From Diplonema papillatum (taxonomy: Eukaryota > Euglenozoa > Diplonemea > Diplonemida > Diplonemidae), in contig JAPJBO010000516.1 of NCBI GenBank assembly GCA_030068145.1, positions 99,261 to 163,260 on the forward strand: a DNA stretch of 64,000 nucleotides, written 5' to 3'. The notes beneath the pieces are model-generated. The model was not told the origin of the DNA. It did no database searches and was given only the letters and a program-made list of their open reading frames with translations. Position numbers and translations under genes: made by a program. Each line of letters opens with the position of its first letter. The first letter of the stretch is position 1. Shown piece after piece: positions 58,212 to 64,000 of the stretch.

Positions 58212-61200
58212 TTACGCTTTCTCGAGAGAGATGACGTAGCCATTGGTTGTGAATCTCCTGGCACATTCCTCCCATGAGAGTACGGATACTTGCTGGTCGT
58301 CGTAGCATACCCATTCATCGTCTTCCTTTACCACGGTATAGTAATGACCTGCCGTTGCTCTTCCGGTGTGGATAATGAAGCCTTTTACCGTGTAGGAGTC
58401 TTCACCGATCAGTATGGTTTGTCGGATCGGGGTGCGGGCTGGTATTTTTATTTCTTCGCGTGTTTTTTTCGATAGCTGTGCTCGTTGCAGTAGTACATCC
58501 ATTTGCTTTGGAAATGTGTAATCTTCCTTCGTGGATCCAACGGTCTTTTTGTTACAGGTGCTACAGGGGAAGTCGTCCACTTTGGTTGCTCTCTTGTTTT
58601 GCACTTTCTTTATCAGATCCTCAACTGACTCGGTGTAGGGCTTCTCCCTGTTTTTGAGTTCAAGCATCAGGAACGGTTCTGACGCCGGCGATGCTCGTGA
58701 AGACTCTTTGCATATTGTGCACGTTGTCAAACGGGAGTATGTCACCGTAGCTTGGTCGTCGTCGTCGCCCGTCACGCAGGAGCGTATCCACGTCAGCAGT
58801 TCGTGCACGTCCCGATGCGCGGAGTCGTCTGCCGTCGTGTTGAACACGAGGCTCCGGAGTGTGGCCATTGTACCGTGGATGTTTTGGCCTGCGTCGAAAT
58901 CCGTGAACAGCCTCTGCACCATCTGCTGGTTGGTGTCCAGGTGCGTTAGGTTTGCGAGTTGTAGTCGGAAGGACGTCCTTCGCGCCAGGAACTGCACGCT
59001 GGCGGCGAAGAAACATGAGTTGCGAATGTTCGTTATGCCGTTGCGTCCAGGTGGGTTTGTTGGTTTCGTCGCAGGGTGCGTAGTGCTGGTGGGTTCGGAT
59101 TTGTGCGGCGACGTAGACTGCGGCGAGGTTCTCCCGGGTGGATGTTTCGGTGAGCCGTCGGGCGGTTGCGGCGTGCGGATGCTGATGTACGATTTTTCCT
59201 CGTTGGTCGGGCGACCTTCGTCATAGGCCTTTCCGACGAAGTGGTAAAACCGTGACAGCACTCGCGCATCTAATTCGTACTTTCCGTACGTTTGTGCCAC
59301 GAACGTGTCGAACGTGCGCCGGAGTTCCCGTCCAGAGAATCCTCGGTTCCGAAGTCTGTAGTACACCTTCATGACCTCGACCTTCAGATCTGGCATGTTG
59401 TTGCAGATGCGCGCTGCTCGGATCAGTGCGCCTTTGAAGATCGAGGTTCCGGTGTTTCGTGGTACCGTGGATTCGACGTGGGTGTACTTTATCGGATTCC
59501 AGGGGAATTCCTCACCCTTGTCCAGGACAGACATCCGAATGAAGTCCGTCTTGTCATTCCTCTCCATCCGGATCCGCATCCCCAAAAAGACTACGTCGTC
59601 GACACCTTTCGACGTTTCACCATACTCCATGCCGTAGATATCTTCCGGCGGTGGTCGAACACCCCAGGTCAGGAAGTCGTCAATGAATCTGACGCTGTCG
59701 GCGTGATTCCTGGCCTCTTCTTGCAATCCTTTCGCGACCAGGCCGTCGATGTACTGCTTTTCGCACCAGTAGCAGTATAAGTTGGCGAGGTCTGGGCTTG
59801 CATTGCCGCCCATGGGGATTCCGGATACCTGCTGGTAGCATGTTCCACCGTTGGTGACGAAGGTGTTACCAACAATGAAGCTGACCAGTGCTCGAATCTC
59901 TTCGACATTGTAGGAGGTCGTGTTCGATTCGTCTGGTTTCCCAAATTCGAAGCGGTGTTTGGCGCGCTGGGCTTCTACGTTCGCTCCTTTTTCGGACTTC
60001 ATGTACTCGAAAGCCTCTGCAACCGCAGACATAACATAGTCAACAATCTGCTTCTGCGGAATCTTCGTGTACATCTCTTTGAAGTCGAAGGTTCGTGGCG
60101 CTTTTTTGCGCAGTCGAGCGTAGTTCGTCTTTATGTGTACTGCTACGTCATCGACCGACTCCACGACGAAGAAACGACGTATCCCCGTTTGCAAAAACGT
60201 CGCTTCGTCCTTGCTTCGGAGCGTTGCTAGCACCAGCTTCAGCAAACCGGAGGCTTCTTGGTGTGCAGGGGTTGTGGATGCACGTGTCTTCATTCGTTTC
60301 TTGTCGCGGCCTTTTTCGTCTCGGTCCTTCTGTTCGTCTTTCTTCTCAACGTTTCCTTTCTCCGACACGCCGGCAATGTACCGCATCCGTGGTTCGGGTT
60401 TGTGGAGCTTCGGGATGCCGTAAAGGTACGGTAGGTTGTCGGTGTGTACGAACTTGTGTGACTTGTTGAAGTCACGGTGTCGTTCGAGCACGTCATCAAT
60501 CGACTCGCCAACTTCCTGGTACGTTGAACTCTGTTGTAATTCGTCCCGTAAGAGCTCCTTGTATTTTTCCTTGCAGATAAACCCGAAGTCATGGGACGTC
60601 TTATCTACAGGGAGAAACACGAGGTGCTCCTGGAGCTTCTTCAGGGTGCGTAAGGCGTCTCGGAGTTGAGGTTCGTCGGTGTGCGCGTTGAGAGTTCCAA
60701 GGACGGCGTCGAACTCTTCGACCAGAGTTGTTGAAAATCTGGTCTTCTCGTCCTCGCTCGCCTTCGGGAAATTCGAGTTCACGAATTCTTCGACGTCGTG
60801 TCTTATCGAGTCGTACATAGTCATCGGACTACTCGCGACCCGGTATTTTCGTCCTTTTCGAAAAAGTGAAAGGAGGGCTTCGTCAGTCTTCAGATCCGTT
60901 GCAAGTCCTAAAGCGTGTCCACCAAGATCCGGGCGGTGTGGTGTCATATGCTGCATGCATGGGCAAACCGAACCTGAGCTAGTCGGTTGATTCGCTTCGT
61001 AACTTACTTCGGTGACGTTGCTGACGAGGGTTACCAAAGGTGGCTTCAGGCGGTTGCTCACCATGAGGTTTTTGAGGACGGCCGGGTTGGGGCACGTTTC
61101 GCGAACCCGTGCGCGTGACAGGACGCCGGCAATTGCTGTCCGGTCTTGTGCCGGGTGATGATGCGTCAGCTTGAAATACCGTCGTGGGGGGGCCGCCGGT

Positions 61201-62723
61201 TTCTCGGTTCTGTTGCGGATGCGCGCACTGAGGAGTCGTTCAAGGATTCGTACTTTGTCTGTGACGTCTTTTCCTTGAACGAAGGTTCTCAGCCACGTGC
61301 GTAGGCGGAGGGCGCGATTGGGATGCCATGTTGACATGTCGTAGGTTCCCAGTCGGTCCTGTGGGAGTGTCAACAGGTGGTCCAACTGTTTCCTCAACCC
61401 AGAACAGAAGCCCGGGGAGGTGTCAATGTGGAGTTCGTCGTTTTCCATGCGGTGCCAGACGCTGCCGTCGGTGCGTCGTTTGCGGAGGCGTTGCGGTGGA
61501 CGTTGCCTCCTCTTCTTCTTTGCAGCCTTGTTGTTGACCCTCTCTCCCTGTCGCCGATTCGTCATGTTCAATGGCGGGTTTAGCCATTTGATCCAAAACT
61601 CTTCGATTGGGAGAGCCACGCGCGCGAAGTCAGCGGGCTGTGCGTACAGCCGTTCCGGAACATTCTGTATCGGACACGCGTAGAGCTTCCGGCCTCGCTT
61701 TCGTAATTGTTGCGATACACGGTTGCCCTTTGAGTTCCGATTTTCCCAGTGCTTGCTGTTTCGCACCTCGGCCGTCTTCGACGTCTGACCCACGTAGAGG
61801 ACGGTGCCCCCTTCGTTCAGAAGTACGTAGATCACTCCCGTCGTGTTGTCGGCGACGTCGCTTCGGTCGGTTCCGCATTTGTTCCGCCCATTCGACACTT
61901 TTGTGCCGTATCGCTTCCAGAAGATTTCGATCGCGCTTTTTCTTCGGCTTCCGTGATCGTCGTCGTCGTCGTCAGGGTGGCGGCGCGTGTGGACAAAAGC
62001 GGCGAGGAAACGAGTGTCAGATTTGGGCCGGTTTGTTTTTTGTTTTCGCCGTTCTTTTCTGTTGGCGCGTGCACTTTTATTGTTTTTTTGGTTTTTTTGG
62101 TTTTTTTCGTTTTGTTTTTTTGCCTCAGAGTCACGTGGTCGTTCTTCCGATTTTTCTTGGCGGCGTTTTCGTGCTTGTGCTCTGGGTTTTTCTTTTTGCG
62201 GCCTCTTTTGTTCGCGCTCCTTTTGTCGATCGTTGTGAACCGGGTGGCTAGTCGTTCCACGGTTCCTCTGTTCTGGGGCTGCTTGGGGTCTGGAAAGACC
62301 TTTCTCGCAGGGCTTCTTTGTTTTGGGGGCCGCTTGGGGTCTGGGGTGACCTTTGTCGCAGCGTTTCTCTTCCTTTCCCTCTCTCCGTGTCGCTGGGAAA
62401 CGACCAACAAGTTCAGGTCCTTCCTGGGAGTGGCGCTGTCGGAAAATAAGGCATTCGTCATCTGTCCGAATCGGATATCCGACGACTACCTTAGCGTCTG
62501 TTCCGTCGAGTTCATCATCAAAGTAGTTAACTTTCATGTTATCGGACTCGGTGGTGGTAGACGACGCAGCACTCCGCCTCGAATGGTTGTGCTTCCTAGG
62601 CACTTTCAATGGCGATTTAGAGACGGGTGTGGGATTTTTTATTTTGGGTCTATCAACGTGTCGGGCTGACAGGTCCAAAAGCGGTCCTGCGGCGTTTTTT
62701 AGGGCCACACGGCAAGGGGCCAT
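58212..62723 (-). CDS. PLE polyprotein: GIY-YIG nuclease - reverse transcriptase - ubiquitin-specific protease
   Basis: 1,503 codons from ATG (62721-62723), no interruption. Residues 1-290: basic, low complexity. ~294-390: GIY-YIG endonuclease with GVIYVLL, VLYVGQTS, Arg in AEVRNSKHW, Glu in PIEEFWIKWLNPPLN. ~585: Cys/His cluster VCPCMQHM. ~700-1170: PLE-type RT with PVDKTSHDFGF (the PLE 'DKG' region), PYLYGIPKLHKPEPRMR, DFKEMYTKIP, QVSGIPMGGNASP and the catalytic RFIDDFL; a Lys/Glu-rich insert of ~25 residues follows YIAGVSEKGN. ~1170-1225: Pro-rich linker. ~1228-1503: USP-type deubiquitinase with Cys box NGITNIRNSCFFAASVQFL (Cys ~1237), HRDVHELLTWI, two CxxC pairs (CTIC, CSTC) and His/Asp box GRATAGHYYTVV, WVCYDDQQVSVL (His ~1460, Asp ~1475). 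The RT copies RNA primed at a nick made by GIY-YIG; the USP would cleave ubiquitin conjugates, plausibly protecting the element's own protein. N-terminal placement of GIY-YIG recalls the Naiad/Chlamys-type PLEs with permuted domains. Confidence 0.93.
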   Translation of the reverse strand: MAPCRVALKNAAGPLLDLSARHVDRPKIKNPTPVSKSPLKVPRKHNHSRRSAASSTTTESDNMKVNYFDDELDGTDAKVVVGYPIRTDDECLIFRQRHSQEGPELVGRFPATRREGKEEKRCDKGHPRPQAAPKTKKPCEKGLSRPQAAPEQRNRGTTSHPVHNDRQKEREQKRPQKEKPRAQARKRRQEKSEERPRDSEAKKQNEKNQKNQKNNKSARANRKERRKQKTNRPKSDTRFLAAFVHTRRHPDDDDDDHGSRRKSAIEIFWKRYGTKVSNGRNKCGTDRSDVADNTTGVIYVLLNEGGTVLYVGQTSKTAEVRNSKHWENRNSKGNRVSQQLRKRGRKLYACPIQNVPERLYAQPADFARVALPIEEFWIKWLNPPLNMTNRRQGERVNNKAAKKKRRQRPPQRLRKRRTDGSVWHRMENDELHIDTSPGFCSGLRKQLDHLLTLPQDRLGTYDMSTWHPNRALRLRTWLRTFVQGKDVTDKVRILERLLSARIRNRTEKPAAPPRRYFKLTHHHPAQDRTAIAGVLSRARVRETCPNPAVLKNLMVSNRLKPPLVTLVSNVTEVSYEANQPTSSGSVCPCMQHMTPHRPDLGGHALGLATDLKTDEALLSLFRKGRKYRVASSPMTMYDSIRHDVEEFVNSNFPKASEDEKTRFSTTLVEEFDAVLGTLNAHTDEPQLRDALRTLKKLQEHLVFLPVDKTSHDFGFICKEKYKELLRDELQQSSTYQEVGESIDDVLERHRDFNKSHKFVHTDNLPYLYGIPKLHKPEPRMRYIAGVSEKGNVEKKDEQKDRDEKGRDKKRMKTRASTTPAHQEASGLLKLVLATLRSKDEATFLQTGIRRFFVVESVDDVAVHIKTNYARLRKKAPRTFDFKEMYTKIPQKQIVDYVMSAVAEAFEYMKSEKGANVEAQRAKHRFEFGKPDESNTTSYNVEEIRALVSFIVGNTFVTNGGTCYQQVSGIPMGGNASPDLANLYCYWCEKQYIDGLVAKGLQEEARNHADSVRFIDDFLTWGVRPPPEDIYGMEYGETSKGVDDVVFLGMRIRMERNDKTDFIRMSVLDKGEEFPWNPIKYTHVESTVPRNTGTSIFKGALIRAARICNNMPDLKVEVMKVYYRLRNRGFSGRELRRTFDTFVAQTYGKYELDARVLSRFYHFVGKAYDEGRPTNEEKSYISIRTPQPPDGSPKHPPGRTSPQSTSPHKSEPTSTTHPATKPTNPPGRNGITNIRNSCFFAASVQFLARRTSFRLQLANLTHLDTNQQMVQRLFTDFDAGQNIHGTMATLRSLVFNTTADDSAHRDVHELLTWIRSCVTGDDDDQATVTYSRLTTCTICKESSRASPASEPFLMLELKNREKPYTESVEDLIKKVQNKRATKVDDFPCSTCNKKTVGSTKEDYTFPKQMDVLLQRAQLSKKTREEIKIPARTPIRQTILIGEDSYTVKGFIIHTGRATAGHYYTVVKEDDEWVCYDDQQVSVLSWEECARRFTTNGYVISLEKA

Positions 62724-63562
62724 CGTGTGGTTACAACATCCATGAGGTCGGTATCAGTTCGGGTCTCCGTCGTTGCCCGGGGTTCTGGTTTCCCTGGTCT
62801 TGCTGCACTGGTGTGGATGGCACCTGTGCTTTTCTGTACCCTTTTTAGTTGGGGTATTTTTGCTTAGAAAGGACCCTGGAGTTCGTCCGTTCGTCTTCTT
62901 CCTGTCAGTTGTGAATGGCTGCCCCGACAAGAGCCACTGACGGGGAGTTGGCTTGGGGCTCGCTCAAAGGTTGTTCTAAGCTGGGGGAAAAAGTGGGGCG
63001 CAGGAAGGTTGACAGCCTTCCTCTCTGACGCGGGGTTGCGGGGCGGGGGTAAAATAAAACTTTTACTTTGCATCGGGGCCGGTACCGTATGGCGCTCGAA
63101 AGTACTGTAGTGGTACCGGCCGCGGCCAACAAAGGGATGCGGGGTTTTGCTTCCGGCTATCAGTCCCTGTGCTGCAGAGAAGCTGGGACGTCACATTTTG
63201 CATCCGGTAGGCGGGACGGGGGTAGGCAGCTGAGTGCTTTGTTTTCCGTTTCGCCACCCGGAAGACTGTTCTTTGTTGGGAAATGAAGGAGGGAAGAGAA
63301 TAACTGGCAATTGACCTTTTCCCGCGTAGACAACGCGGTCCTTTCCAAATCTCGCCTTGTTTTGGGAATTCGGAGGTGGGGTGTTGTCAGTTCGATGCTG
63401 TTTATTGGGCCGTTCTCCTGCCGGTGCTGCTTTACTGCAGTCGGCCAGAGTTTTCCTATCTTCGTAGGTTGTTGGGTATTCCCTTGTTTTTGGGGAACTG
63501 TTGTCTTCTCCATTGGAGAGCAGAGTAAGACCTGTGTCTTCAGAAGACCGGCATACTCCGTA
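62724..63562 (-). other. PLE leader, non-coding
   Basis: Between the 5' direct repeat and the ORF. No domain-bearing frame. It holds an imperfect GGTACCGTATGGCGC / AGTAGTGGTACCGGCC pair near 63080-63122. Promoter activity would be expected here or in the terminal repeat, but no motif is identifiable. Confidence 0.5.
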
Positions 63563-64000
63563 GGGGGGAAAATCTTAGTTTCGTGTTCAGGCGCTACTTG
63601 CCTCTAAGTGTTTGATGCTAGCATCAAGTCTTCTTCGCGGAATGCAGAGTCTTTTTTCTTCTTTTTTTCTTTTTTTTTCCGTTTTCTGTTTTTTCTGTTC
63701 TTTCTTTCGTTGTCGCCAATTTCTTTTTTCTCCGTTTACTTCTAATTTTAACTTTAATTTTCTTTACCATGGTATTTTTGGACTTTCTGGTGCCGTAGAG
63801 TAGTTCTTCTTTCTCTATGCCGCCCACGTCGATGTTCGTTTAGCAGCGGCTGCCGAATCATGCCGTGGCACCGTCCTTTTGTGCGTCTGCCTTGCTGAAG
63901 AAGTGTGGGAAAGGAGTCCAGGACTCCGTGGTTTGAAACCATGTGCTATGGCTTCACTTCCTCCTCCCTTCGTCCGTTTTTCTTTTTAAAAAAAGGGGGT
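63563..64000 (-). repeat. PLE terminal direct repeat, 5' copy (cut by window end)
   Basis: Direct copy of 57713-58150. The poly-T near 63665 is 2 bp longer and one base differs in CTCCGTTTACTTC. It continues to the end of the window. Confidence 0.93.

Larger units (their letters stand above)
57713..64000 (-). mobile_element. Penelope-like element with terminal direct repeats, apparently intact
   Basis: Minus orientation: 5' repeat (64000-63563, running off the window), leader (63562-62724), one long ORF (62723-58212) and 3' repeat (58150-57713). The two repeats are direct and offset by 5,850 bp, the pseudo-LTR arrangement of PLEs. The ORF is uninterrupted and the repeats are nearly identical, both signs of recent insertion. 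The right-hand repeat may belong to a tandem neighbour. Confidence 0.9.

Overview
The window looks like nuclear DNA of a unicellular eukaryote (a protist, probably aquatic). Evidence: at least six scattered pieces of eukaryotic-type large-subunit (LSU) rRNA, candidate spliceosomal introns with GT..AG ends, long GC-rich coiled-coil genes, eukaryotic retroelements (a Penelope-like element, a tyrosine-recombinase retroelement and a LINE remnant), and a glutathione peroxidase whose catalytic codon is an in-frame TGA, read here as selenocysteine. There are no operons and no bacterial signals. The tyrosine recombinase lies upstream of the reverse transcriptase, as in the VIPER/TATE elements of kinetoplastids. 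That hints at Euglenozoa but does not prove it; I cannot name the species.

Layout. 0-4 kb: coiled-coil gene (minus). 4-6.5 kb: 35/38-bp satellite. 6.5-10.2 kb: LSU fragment, then a tyrosine-recombinase/RT/RNase H retroelement. 11.2-15 kb: a gene with SH3-like segments, its partial copy across a 47-bp satellite, and a Cys/His-rich gene. 15-18.3 kb: an exon of unknown function, a LINE RNase H scrap, and a 590-bp duplication. 18.4-21 kb: second coiled-coil gene. 22.4-24 kb: 32-bp satellite and a PH-like gene. 26.3-30 kb: Pro-rich/coiled-coil ORF and repeats. 30.7-35 kb: LSU fragment and dispersed repeats. 35-38.7 kb: 119/65-bp satellite and a 43-bp inverted array. 38.6-40 kb: selenoprotein glutathione peroxidase with a 206-bp array at its 5' end. 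40-51.6 kb: mosaic of repeats, LSU scraps, a zinc-finger ORF and a basic-protein ORF. 51.7-55.2 kb: small helical gene, 210-bp array, and a multi-exon coiled-coil gene with duplicated exons. 55.7-57.4 kb: LINE pseudogene. 57.7-64 kb: an apparently intact Penelope-like element (PLE).

Main discoveries. (1) The PLE encodes one 1,503-residue protein with an N-terminal GIY-YIG nuclease, a reverse transcriptase and, at the C-terminus, a complete-looking ubiquitin-specific protease (deubiquitinase) domain, flanked by about 440-bp direct repeats. (2) A UGA/Sec glutathione peroxidase that a standard gene finder would split in two. (3) LSU rRNA fragments scattered on both strands. (4) Several dispersed repeat families with palindromes or compensatory arm changes that look like structured RNA or DNA hairpins. 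(5) Tandem arrays placed immediately 5' of most minus-strand genes.

Most of the host genes and the PLE are on the minus strand. The sequence between genes is almost entirely a patchwork of short dispersed families, named here R1 (GCTACAGCACATTTACC type), R2 (TTTTAAAGTCTCCGG type), R3 (GGTGTCACCTGAGG type), R5 (GTGAGGAATTCCTCAC type) and R6 (poly-G plus GCAAGAACGTGCTTGG), together with truncated PLE tails.
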